A stretch of 64,000 bases of DNA from contig JABHAA010000047.1 in the NCBI GenBank assembly GCA_018674495.1, positions 1 to 64,000 of the forward strand, in the 5' to 3' direction. Of this stretch, positions 1-6,658 are shown piece by piece (the first letter of the stretch is position 1; the number at the start of each line of letters is the position of its first letter). The translations under genes and the position numbers were made by a program. The notes below the pieces were generated by a model. That model worked only from the letters and a program-made list of their open reading frames with translations. It searched no databases and had not been told where the DNA came from. Source of the DNA: Rhodospirillaceae bacterium. GTDB lineage: Bacteria; Pseudomonadota; Alphaproteobacteria; Rhodospirillales; UBA2165.

Positions 1-124
1 GCTCCAACACGTTCTTGGCCACATATTCGTCTTCACCCGCGTGGGTCAGGGTCACCAGACCTTCGCTCTGACTAACGCAGCCAGCCAGCAACAAGGCCCA
101 AAAGAATGCGAGACCGGATTTCAT
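1..124 (-). CDS. Small lipoprotein, N-terminal part (runs off window)
   Basis: Reading leftwards from an ATG at 124, the visible 41 residues begin MKSGLAFFWALLLAGC, a hydrophobic signal peptide ending in a lipobox (LAGC, Cys at residue 16). The mature part starts VSQSEGLV. This predicts an outer- or inner-membrane-anchored lipoprotein processed by Lgt/LspA. The rest lies beyond the window edge, so the family cannot be named. A GGGG-containing purine stretch precedes the start. The call of lipoprotein rests only on the signal sequence. Confidence 0.6.
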   Translation of the reverse strand, partial: MKSGLAFFWALLLAGCVSQSEGLVTLTHAGEDEYVAKNVLE

Positions 125-302
125 CGTCGCCTACCCCAATATCGAATTGCCGGAGAATCGCCCACACAGGCAATAATCTAGCATGCGACAAGGTTAATCG
201 AAATGGGGCGAGATGGATCAGCAATTTTGAAACAGGTCCGGCACGTCATTTAGGTATATTATGAAGGCCGTGGAAACCCACCGTCGATCAAGAAGCCGGC
301 AC

Positions 303-516
303 TCAACCGTTTGCGCTGCCGTAATAGAGCGTTACTACATGCCTGGCTTCGGCGAATAACAGCCAGCGCGCGGCGAGCACGCCAAGGGCCGCCGACTGGA
401 CCGCAAGGCTGGCCGCAACCGCAGCCAAAACGCCACCGGCAACAGAGTGGTCAGCGTCAATAACAACGGCGCCAGAAAGCCGATAATAATGGCGAGGCGC
501 TGTTTTTTAGCGCGCC
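303..516 (-). pseudogene. DmsC/SoeC-type membrane anchor, frameshifted C-terminal remnant
   Basis: The minus strand encodes, in one frame, KKQRLAIIIGFLAPLLLTLT (about 510-450). After a shift near 432-445 a second frame reads GGVLAAVAASLAVQSAALGV and then ARWLLFAEARHVVTLYYG before a stop at 303-305. The ending (RW-FFAEARHVV-LYYG) is what I know from the C-terminus of DmsC-family quinone-side anchors, which include SoeC of the sulfite dehydrogenase SoeABC. Everything upstream of the last two helices is absent, and the remnant starts right at the 3' end of cysK. It cannot make a working anchor. Assignment to SoeC rather than another DmsC paralogue is inferred from the dsr neighbourhood. A sequencing error could explain the frameshift but not the missing N-terminus. 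Confidence 0.55.
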
Positions 517-527
517 CGAAGCGCCCC

Positions 528-1508
528 TCAGGCCGCCATAAATGTGACGTCGAACAGAGCTGAGGACAGATACCGCTCGGCGAAGGACGGCAATATGGTG
601 ACAATTGTCTTGCCCTCCCATTCCGGGCGGGCGCCGATTTCGAGAGCCGCGGCGATGGCGGCGCCGGACGAAATGCCGATCGGCAGGCCTTCGCTACTGG
701 CGGCACGCTTGGCCATCTGGAACGATGTAAAGTTGCTGATCGAAATAACCTCGTCGATCAAATCGGTGTTGAGATTGTCGGGAATGAAGCCGGCGCCGAT
801 GCCTTGAATTCCATGCGGGCCCGGCAGACCGCCGGCCAGCACCGAGGAATCTTCCGGCTCCACGGCGATGACCTGCACCTTGGGGTTCCGCTTCTTGAGC
901 ACGTCGGCGATGCCGGTCAGCGTGCCGCCCGAGCCGACGCCGATGATCACGGCGTCTACTTTGCCGCCGGTATCGCCCCAGATTTTCTCGGCGGTGGTCT
1001 TGCGGTGGATATCGGGATTTGCCGGGTTGGAAAATTGCTGGGGGATATAGGCGCGGGGGTTGCCCGCGGCAATTTCGTTGGCCTTTTTAATGGCGCCGGG
1101 CATGCCTTTTTCGGCCGGCGTAAATTCGATCTTGGCGCCCAGCAGTTCCAGCATCTTGCGGATCTCGGAGGGCACCGAATCGGGGATGGTAAGGATCAGA
1201 TCATAGCCCTTGGCGGCGCAAACAAAGGCCAGCGAGATGCCGGTATTGCCGGACGTGGGCTCGACAATGACCGATCCCGGCCCGATCAAGCCTTCGGCCT
1301 CGGCGGCATCAATCATGGCCACGCCGATGCGATCCTTGACCGAGGCGAGGGGATTAAAAAACTCGCATTTGCAAAGGATTTCGGCATTGCAACCTTCTTC
1401 CAGCGTCAATCTGTTCAGGCGCACCAGCGGCGTCGCGCCAACGGTGTCGATGATACTGTCATAAATTTTGCCGCGGAATTCCGGCTCCGCATTATTTTGA
1501 CGAACCAT
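528..1508 (-). CDS. cysK: Cysteine synthase (O-acetylserine sulfhydrylase)
   Basis: PLP enzyme of 326 residues converting O-acetylserine and sulfide to cysteine in the cytoplasm. The PLP lysine lies in NPLASVKDRIG (about residue 44-54). The substrate loop is PTSGNTGISLA, the phosphate-binding loop is GVGSGGTLTG, and the C-terminal ISSGAA and TILPSFAERYLSS motifs are intact. The ATG at 1508 is preceded by AAGGGG; an in-frame extension to 1589 would run through the promoter gap and is unlikely. The gene is divergent from an ArsR-type regulator and close to tusA/dsrE2, suggesting sulfide-responsive control. cysK rather than cysM is based on overall motif pattern. Confidence 0.92.
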   Translation of the reverse strand: MVRQNNAEPEFRGKIYDSIIDTVGATPLVRLNRLTLEEGCNAEILCKCEFFNPLASVKDRIGVAMIDAAEAEGLIGPGSVIVEPTSGNTGISLAFVCAAKGYDLILTIPDSVPSEIRKMLELLGAKIEFTPAEKGMPGAIKKANEIAAGNPRAYIPQQFSNPANPDIHRKTTAEKIWGDTGGKVDAVIIGVGSGGTLTGIADVLKKRNPKVQVIAVEPEDSSVLAGGLPGPHGIQGIGAGFIPDNLNTDLIDEVISISNFTSFQMAKRAASSEGLPIGISSGAAIAAALEIGARPEWEGKTIVTILPSFAERYLSSALFDVTFMAA

Positions 1509-1580
1509 TTCACAACCCCTTATTGAATTTTGCGCTATAATGGGTGCAGCGCTTTTAGCTTCCGTTTCCTGGAGGCATGT

Positions 1581-1605
1581 AGTATACATTAATTTATAGT
1601 TTACT
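1581..1605. promoter_or_regulatory. Imperfect dyad in cysK/arsR divergent promoter
   Basis: AGTATAC (1581-1587) and GTTTACT (1599-1605) are 6/7 complementary half-sites separated by 11 very AT-rich bases, within the 109-bp gap between cysK and the ArsR-type gene. The position overlaps the expected promoters of both genes. It is a candidate operator for the adjacent regulator, by position and symmetry only. Confidence 0.4.
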
Positions 1606-1617
1606 AAAATAGAAAAG

Positions 1618-1941
1618 ATGAATCAGCAGGTCGAACAATTAAAGATGGAAGCCAATATCGAGAAGGCGGCTTCCTTTCTTAAATCCATCGCCAACCGCAA
1701 CCGGCTGTTGGTGCTATGTCATTTGACGTCCGGGGAATGGTCGGCGGGCGAGCTTTCGGAAAGCATGCGCGTAAAGCCGTCGAACCTGTCCCAGCACTTA
1801 AGCTGGCTAAAAGAAGCCGGTCTGGTCAACACCCGCCGCGAAGGCACGGTGATCCATTACAGCCTGTCGGAACAAGATGTCGGACCGCTGATCAATTTGC
1901 TTTTTGAAATGTTCTGCCGGCCGGACGCCAAACAGACTTAA
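1618..1941 (+). CDS. ArsR/SmtB-family regulator, SqrR/BigR-like persulfide sensor candidate
   Basis: A 107-residue winged-helix repressor with recognition helix region VKPSNLSQHLSWLKEAGLV (about residues 52-70) and wing TRREGTVIHYSL. It lacks the CxC metal site of ArsR/SmtB metal sensors. Its only cysteines are C34 (helix 2, LVLCHL) and C100 (near the C-terminus, EMFCRP). The 66-residue spacing equals that of the reactive pair C41/C107 in SqrR, which forms a tetrasulfide link on exposure to persulfide. Divergent from cysK and next to tusA, dsrE2 and dsr, it probably represses sulfur genes until sulfane sulfur accumulates. The sensing role is inference; the cysteine positions are directly visible. 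Confidence 0.8.
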   Translation: MNQQVEQLKMEANIEKAASFLKSIANRNRLLVLCHLTSGEWSAGELSESMRVKPSNLSQHLSWLKEAGLVNTRREGTVIHYSLSEQDVGPLINLLFEMFCRPDAKQT

Positions 1942-1976
1942 GGGCTTGCCTGGATTTAACCGCAGCAAGCCCTTTT
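1940..1976 (+). terminator. Rho-independent terminator after arsR-type gene
   Basis: AAGGGCTTGC (1940-1949) pairs perfectly with GCAAGCCCTT (1965-1974) around a 15-base loop, and the stem runs into a T stretch. It directly follows the stop codon of the plus-strand regulator and separates it from the convergent tusA gene. Confidence 0.8.
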
Positions 1977-1996
1977 AGAAAAATTCCGCCTCAAAT

Positions 1997-2221
1997 TTAA
2001 GACGCTTTCCGGATCAGGTAGGTGTAGACACCGCCGTCTTCGGAGCTTTCTTCTAGCGTATGACCGCCGTTCCGGCAGAAGGCGTCAAAATCGGCGACCG
2101 AGCCGGGATCGGTAGCTTCGATGCGCAAGGTGTCGTTCGCCTCAAGCTGCATCAGCGCTTTTTTGGCTTTCAAAATTGGCATCGGGCAATTCATGCCCTT
2201 GGCGTCGAGTTCTGTTGGCAT
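1997..2221 (-). CDS. tusA: Sulfur carrier protein TusA
   Basis: A 74-residue TusA/SirA-like sulfurtransferase with the signature CPMPILKAKKAL and active-site Cys12. The family carries a persulfide on this cysteine and, in sulfur oxidisers, donates sulfur to DsrEFH. The ATG at 2221 is chosen because a consensus AAGGAGG lies 8 bases upstream; the longer in-frame extension overlaps dsrE2 and lacks similarity. It lies 31 bp downstream of dsrE2 on the same strand. TusA with DsrE2 forms the cytoplasmic entry of sulfane sulfur into the Dsr pathway in organisms such as Allochromatium. Confidence 0.93.
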   Translation of the reverse strand: MPTELDAKGMNCPMPILKAKKALMQLEANDTLRIEATDPGSVADFDAFCRNGGHTLEESSEDGGVYTYLIRKAS

Positions 2222-2252
2222 CGTGGATGTCCTCCTTGACGGCTGAATTGGG

Positions 2253-2759
2253 TCAGATAAACAGGTTGATATCGGAATTGAGGGCTTTTTCCATATAGGT
2301 AGCCGCGCCGCCGATTTCAATTTCATCCATGAGGTCATGCTTTTCCCACTCGAACAAACCCATGGTCATCTGGCATCCGATCAAGTTGACGTCGGAATCG
2401 ACGGCGGCTTCGCGCAATTCTTCGACGGACGCGACGCCTTTTTTCTTGATCAGGTTGCGCATCATGGTGGAGCAAAGAGCATCGGCGCCGGGAATGGCCG
2501 AAACAATATTCGGCATTTTCATATGCATGCCAAACATCGGCATTTCCATGCCCGGGTTGCCGAGTGTGGAAATTTGCAAATGGTCCAGATCTTTTTTCAA
2601 AAGCTGCAAACCATAAAATGTGAAAAACATATCAACCTTGACGTCCATGGCAGCCGCCGTGGTGGCCAGGATAAAGGGCGGATAAGCCCAATCCAGTGAC
2701 CCCTTGGTCACGATGATGGTCATGGTCTTCGAATTTTCGATCGATACGGTGTTGTCCAT
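2253..2759 (-). CDS. dsrE2: DsrE2-type sulfurtransferase (DsrE/DsrF/DrsH-like)
   Basis: A 168-residue protein of the DsrE2 branch. Features are an N-terminal TIIVTKGSLDWAYPPFILAT strand-helix, a Met-rich central stretch (residues 71-82), and the conserved cysteine in NLIGCQMTMGLF (C129), with a second at C96. The family is known to bind or transfer persulfide sulfur together with TusA. The start at 2759 has CGGGAG upstream; an extension to 2804 is possible but adds no recognisable sequence. It is the first gene of a two-gene unit with tusA. It is separated from dsrN by 117 bp holding an AT-rich dyad, so it is probably transcribed on its own. Confidence 0.85.
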   Translation of the reverse strand: MDNTVSIENSKTMTIIVTKGSLDWAYPPFILATTAAAMDVKVDMFFTFYGLQLLKKDLDHLQISTLGNPGMEMPMFGMHMKMPNIVSAIPGADALCSTMMRNLIKKKGVASVEELREAAVDSDVNLIGCQMTMGLFEWEKHDLMDEIEIGGAATYMEKALNSDINLFI

Positions 2760-2840
2760 AATCCCGCAAACTCCCGTCAATAAATTATGCGCATAATCGC
2801 GCAATTCTGATTGCCCGCATGATGCCTCTCAAACGCGTTA

Positions 2841-2861
2841 TATACAATATAATTATGTATA
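2841..2861. promoter_or_regulatory. Palindrome upstream of dsrE2-tusA
   Basis: TATACA (2841-2846) and TGTATA (2856-2861) are perfect inverted half-sites with a 9-base AT-only spacer, lying in the gap before dsrE2. AT content and symmetry suggest an operator overlapping a promoter. It loosely resembles the AT-rich dyad between cysK and the ArsR-type gene, so both may be bound by that regulator; this is inference. Confidence 0.4.
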
Positions 2862-2876
2862 AGAGAGTCGGCTATT

Positions 2877-4325
2877 CTAGTTCACATTCTGTTGAAGCGG
2901 GCGGATTTTTGCCGTTTCCGCCTGGGATGTGAACGCCGAGTTCTTAATGTTTGCAACAAATGCAACAAAACTTTCCGCCCAACGGTTCGGGGCCAGATTG
3001 CGCTGGTGGGCGAAACAGGCGGTCAGGTTTTTCAATATCAAGCCGTCGTGGGTGCCGTCGATGCCGTGGCCGCGTATCACATGATAGGCATAGCGCGCCT
3101 CGCCGGTGAATTCCTCCAACGAGGCATAATGAAACTCGTGAGCTGGGATATCCTTAAGCCCGCCCGCCTGGCCATCCTTCAATGGCCAAAGCCCATCGCC
3201 GGTGGGCTTGAGCTGCACATAGCCCCGCCCAATGGGCCGCTCGTGCATCACTGCATCGCCGGGAATGACGCCAGCCATGTCGTAGGTTTCCCCGTGCCAG
3301 CTTAAAGACCGCGCCAGATACAACAGCCCGCCGCATTCCACGTAGGATGGCAGACCATTTTCGATTGCGGCGCGGATATCGGACCGGAGTGAAATATTCT
3401 CCGACAGGGTGCGCATATGCACCTCGGGAAAGCCGCCGCCGATGAACAATCCGTCGGCCTCTGGAAGATGCCGGTCATGCAAGGTATCGAACGGTACCAA
3501 CTCGGCCCCGGCCCGGCTCAATGCTTCCAGATCGTCGGGATAATAAAAGCCGAAGGCGGCGTCCCGGGCGATGGCGATGCGCACCGATGTTGGCGCAACG
3601 ATCTTCGGCGGCAAGGCTTGCGCCCGCAGTTTCGGCGCTGCCGGCGCCGCCAAGGCCTGGACCGCATCCATGTCCACATCGGCCTCGATCACGCGGGCGG
3701 TTCTGGCTATATGGGAATCGGCGGCGGGCAATTCGTTGGCCGGAACCAGCCCCAGATGGCGCTCGACAATTTTCAGTTCCGGGCGGCGGCCGATGGCACC
3801 GACCACTTTCAGATCGGTGTAATGCTCGATCGCGGCGCGCATTTTTTGTTCGTGGCGAGGCCCGCCCACCTTGTTGAGAATGACCCCGGCGATCTGGATA
3901 TCGCTTTCAAAGGCTTGATAGCCCTGCAGCAAGGGCGCCACGCCTCGTGTCATGCCATAGGTATCGACTACCAATAATACCGGCACGCCGAGCAGCCGGG
4001 CGAGGGCCGAATTGCTGTCCGAGCCTTCCGGATCGAGGCCGTCGAACAGGCCCTTGTTGCCCTCGATAAAAACCGTTTGGGCAGGCTCGGCAAAACGTCG
4101 GAAAGTATCGGTGATCTCCTGATGGCTCATAGTATAGAAATCGAGGTTGCGGCAAGGGGTGCGCGCCGCCCGGCTCAGCCACATGGGATCGATATAATCG
4201 GGGCCTTTTTTAAAGGTCTGTACTGCCACGCCGCGCTGACGCAAGGCGGCGGCAAGACCCATGGTGACCGTCGTCTTGCCCGACGATTTTAGCGCCGCCG
4301 ATATAAGCAAGCTGCCCGCCGTCAT
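2877..4325 (-). CDS. dsrN: DsrN, siroheme amidase (CbiA/CobB-like)
   Basis: A 482-residue glutamine-dependent amidotransferase resembling cobyrinate a,c-diamide synthase. It has an N-terminal P-loop (SSGKTTVTMGLA, residues 14-25), a central dethiobiotin-synthetase-like domain (EGNKGLFDG), and a C-terminal triad-type glutaminase domain with FIGGGFPEVH, nucleophile Cys in YVECGGLLYL and catalytic His in PAHEFHYAS. In dsr operons this protein amidates siroheme for DsrAB. Its ATG overlaps the dsrP stop by four bases, which shows translational coupling. A cobalamin role is less likely because no other cobalamin genes are present. Confidence 0.9.
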   Translation of the reverse strand: MTAGSLLISAALKSSGKTTVTMGLAAALRQRGVAVQTFKKGPDYIDPMWLSRAARTPCRNLDFYTMSHQEITDTFRRFAEPAQTVFIEGNKGLFDGLDPEGSDSNSALARLLGVPVLLVVDTYGMTRGVAPLLQGYQAFESDIQIAGVILNKVGGPRHEQKMRAAIEHYTDLKVVGAIGRRPELKIVERHLGLVPANELPAADSHIARTARVIEADVDMDAVQALAAPAAPKLRAQALPPKIVAPTSVRIAIARDAAFGFYYPDDLEALSRAGAELVPFDTLHDRHLPEADGLFIGGGFPEVHMRTLSENISLRSDIRAAIENGLPSYVECGGLLYLARSLSWHGETYDMAGVIPGDAVMHERPIGRGYVQLKPTGDGLWPLKDGQAGGLKDIPAHEFHYASLEEFTGEARYAYHVIRGHGIDGTHDGLILKNLTACFAHQRNLAPNRWAESFVAFVANIKNSAFTSQAETAKIRPLQQNVN

Positions 4326-5518
4326 CGGCGCTCTCCTTGCAGGCTGGCCGGCAAGAAGCGCAACACCTTCAAGCCGACGATAACGATCAGCCCGGCAATG
4401 GCGATGCCGCCGAGCCCCAAGGCAATCTCGGGAAAGCTCGGGCTGTAGGTAGAAACGACGCCATCGAAGAACGAGCTTTTCTCTTCCATGCCTGGAAACA
4501 GAACCAGCGGAAAAGCCTGGCCGCCGATGATAATCACGTAAAGTTGGGCGAGGCCACCGAGGACCACCAGCGCCGCTGCCAGATACAGGTTCGAGCGCGC
4601 TTTGTTGAGCGCCGGATGGAACAACAATACCAGCGGCAGCAAGCCGCCGAGGATAATCTGGCCGATCCAGAACAATGCGGTGATGACGCCGCCCTCCAAC
4701 AGGATGAAGCGCTCAACCCCATGATGCTCGGTGGCATATATGTTGGTCAGATGCTGGACCGCCACGAAATACAATAACGCCGCCACGAACACGCCCAGCA
4801 GGCGGCCCAGTTTGCGCACGATGTCATCGCCGAGAGGGCGATTGTCCAAGGCGCAGGTGGCCGCCAGAACCAAAAGGAATACCGCCAGTCCGAGGGCGAA
4901 GGAGAGCGCGATAAACAGCGGCGCAAAGACGGCGGCGTCATAGGCCTGGCGTGCTACCAGAAATCCAAAAATTAAGCCGGTGCCGGTGGTCAGGCATAAT
5001 CGCCAGACAAACGCCACCAGCCCGACGGCGCCGCTATATTTGTTCATGCGCCGCTCCAACATCATCCAAAGATAGACCCCGGCGACGGCGATGAAGCCCG
5101 AATACAAAAAGATGTTCCAGGCGAATATGGATTTGAAATTGTATTTGGTCATGGCGACGATCAGACGATCGGGCCGGCCCAGGTCCAGCACCAATACCGC
5201 CAGCCCGCCAACTAGCAGGGCAATGGCCAACAAGCCCGATAACCTGGCAAGCGGCTTATAGGCGGTGCGCCCGAAGACCGATCCGATGGAAGCGACGTTA
5301 AGTGCCCCCGATGCGGCGACGATCAAGAATATGGCAAACACGTGCGGTGCACCCCAGACGATCTGGTTGTTCATGCCGGTGACATGATGGCCGTTGCTTT
5401 CCATGAAATAGGCGGCGGCCAATCCGGTCAGTGCAACCAGACCCGCTATCCCAAGCCCCAGATAGAATCCGGGCGAGGCATTGATCTCCTGGTAGGTGAT
5501 TTTGGAGCCCGCCGCCAT
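4322..5518 (-). CDS. dsrP: DsrP, NrfD-family integral membrane subunit
   Basis: A 398-residue polytopic protein with about ten hydrophobic segments, matching the NrfD/PsrC family that exchanges electrons with the quinone pool. Within DsrMKJOP it sits in the inner membrane and works with periplasmic DsrJ and DsrO. The ATG at 5518 (MAAGSKITYQEI) lies two bases before the dsrO stop on the same strand and follows a GGGGG stretch. Upstream in-frame codons belong to antisense or shifted dsrO sequence. The order J-O-P-N is canonical. Confidence 0.93.
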   Translation of the reverse strand: MAAGSKITYQEINASPGFYLGLGIAGLVALTGLAAAYFMESNGHHVTGMNNQIVWGAPHVFAIFLIVAASGALNVASIGSVFGRTAYKPLARLSGLLAIALLVGGLAVLVLDLGRPDRLIVAMTKYNFKSIFAWNIFLYSGFIAVAGVYLWMMLERRMNKYSGAVGLVAFVWRLCLTTGTGLIFGFLVARQAYDAAVFAPLFIALSFALGLAVFLLVLAATCALDNRPLGDDIVRKLGRLLGVFVAALLYFVAVQHLTNIYATEHHGVERFILLEGGVITALFWIGQIILGGLLPLVLLFHPALNKARSNLYLAAALVVLGGLAQLYVIIIGGQAFPLVLFPGMEEKSSFFDGVVSTYSPSFPEIALGLGGIAIAGLIVIVGLKVLRFLPASLQGERR

Positions 5519-5520
5519 GC

Positions 5521-6258
5521 TCAGAGCCCCCGGTAGCGAATGCCGGGATCGAGCCGGAGATCGGCGCGAATTTGGCGCGTATTGTATTTGGCGACCCGCT
5601 TGGATATTTCGCTCATAGGATCGTTCAAATTGCCAAACAGCATGGCGCCGCCGGAAGTATCGTTGCAGGCTTCGACGCAAGCCGGGGTGCCGCCGGCATC
5701 GATGCGGTGAACACACAGCGTGCAACCCTCCACCGTGCCTTTGCCCCTTGGCGCATGGGTTTTCTGATCGGTGATTTCTTCATGGACGAAGGAGCGCGCC
5801 TTATAGGGGCAGGCCATGATGCAATAGCGGCAGCCGATGCAGGTATGCTTGTCCACCAGGACAATGCCATCTTCGCGCTTGAACGACGCGCCGGTGGGAC
5901 AAACATCAACGCAGGGCGGTTCCGCGCAATGCTGGCACATGACCGGCAGCGATTTGGTGGCGCCGGATTTGGGATCGCGCACTTCCACTTTGCGTATCCA
6001 TTGGGGATCACTTTCGGGGCGCCCGGTACTGCCGATGCCGTTCTCCTTGAAGCACGCGGTCACGCAAGCATCGCAGCCATCGGCGCATTTGCCCGCATCG
6101 ATCAGCATGCCCCAGCGAACCTTGGATGTTACCGCGTCCCCCGGCTCCTTGGCGCCGGCGAAACTGAATAAAGTGACGCCGGACGCCAGCGACACCCCGG
6201 CCATGCCGGCGATACCGCCCAGAATTTTCCGGCGCGCGATATTGTCATTATCGCTCAT
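5521..6258 (-). CDS. dsrO: DsrO, periplasmic ferredoxin-like iron-sulfur protein
   Basis: A 245-residue protein beginning MSDNDNIARRKILGG, a twin-arginine signal (RRKIL) followed by a hydrophobic stretch, so it is exported folded through Tat. Cysteine clusters follow: CADGCDACVTAC, CQHCAEPPCVDVCP, CIGCRYCIMACP and CTLCVHRI...CVEAC. Together these give the typical four [4Fe-4S] sites of NrfC/DmsB-type electron carriers. It passes electrons between DsrJ and DsrP. The start at 6258 overlaps the dsrJ stop (ATGA), which settles it over the longer open frame. Confidence 0.94.
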   Translation of the reverse strand: MSDNDNIARRKILGGIAGMAGVSLASGVTLFSFAGAKEPGDAVTSKVRWGMLIDAGKCADGCDACVTACFKENGIGSTGRPESDPQWIRKVEVRDPKSGATKSLPVMCQHCAEPPCVDVCPTGASFKREDGIVLVDKHTCIGCRYCIMACPYKARSFVHEEITDQKTHAPRGKGTVEGCTLCVHRIDAGGTPACVEACNDTSGGAMLFGNLNDPMSEISKRVAKYNTRQIRADLRLDPGIRYRGL

Positions 6259-6656
6259 TTGACGGCCAGATCTTCGCCGCCTGGCGGCTTTGATGTATGG
6301 CAAGAAAAACAGTCGATGCGCACGGCCGCGTAATCGTGACAGGCACGGCAAAAATGTTGCGGGCTCTCGAACGACACCGGCTGTTTGTCCGGGCCCGGCA
6401 CCGCATGGCAGGCAACGCAACCCTTCAAACTATTCAGATCGGTGCGAATGCCCTTGCGCACGGTCTGGTCCCGCTTGTGGAACATCAAATTCATATGGTT
6501 GCGGCGCATCACCTTGGCATGCCCTTCTTCGGCTTTTTGCACGGCTTTGGGGATGAAAGGCAACGGCGTCCGCGAAGCGGCGAATGTCTGGAAGGTCAAA
6601 AAGACCGCCGCCGCCGCCAGAACAATCATCAATACCGGAAGTGTTCCCGGGCGCAT
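6255..6656 (-). CDS. dsrJ: DsrJ, triheme cytochrome c
   Basis: A 133-residue protein with an N-terminal uncleaved-signal-like helix (residues 5-26) and three CxxCH haem sites at C80-H84, C103-H107 and C116-H120. It is the periplasmic cytochrome of DsrMKJOP. The six haem cysteines are the only cysteines present. The additional cysteine that serves as an axial haem ligand in Allochromatium DsrJ has no counterpart, although several Met and His residues occupy that region (HAKVMRRNHMNLMFH). The gene overlaps dsrO and follows dsrL by two bases. Confidence 0.94.
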   Translation of the reverse strand: MRPGTLPVLMIVLAAAAVFLTFQTFAASRTPLPFIPKAVQKAEEGHAKVMRRNHMNLMFHKRDQTVRKGIRTDLNSLKGCVACHAVPGPDKQPVSFESPQHFCRACHDYAAVRIDCFSCHTSKPPGGEDLAVK

Positions 6657-6658
6657 GA

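Noticed and set aside
804..1526. A 240-codon plus-strand open frame opposite cysK
   Set aside because: It is a shadow of the cysK coding strand. The real gene has PLP and substrate motifs and a proper ribosome site.
2877..4325. Cobyrinate a,c-diamide synthase for cobalamin
   Set aside because: The fold is shared, but the gene overlaps dsrP inside the dsr operon and no other cobalamin genes are present, so DsrN is the better call.
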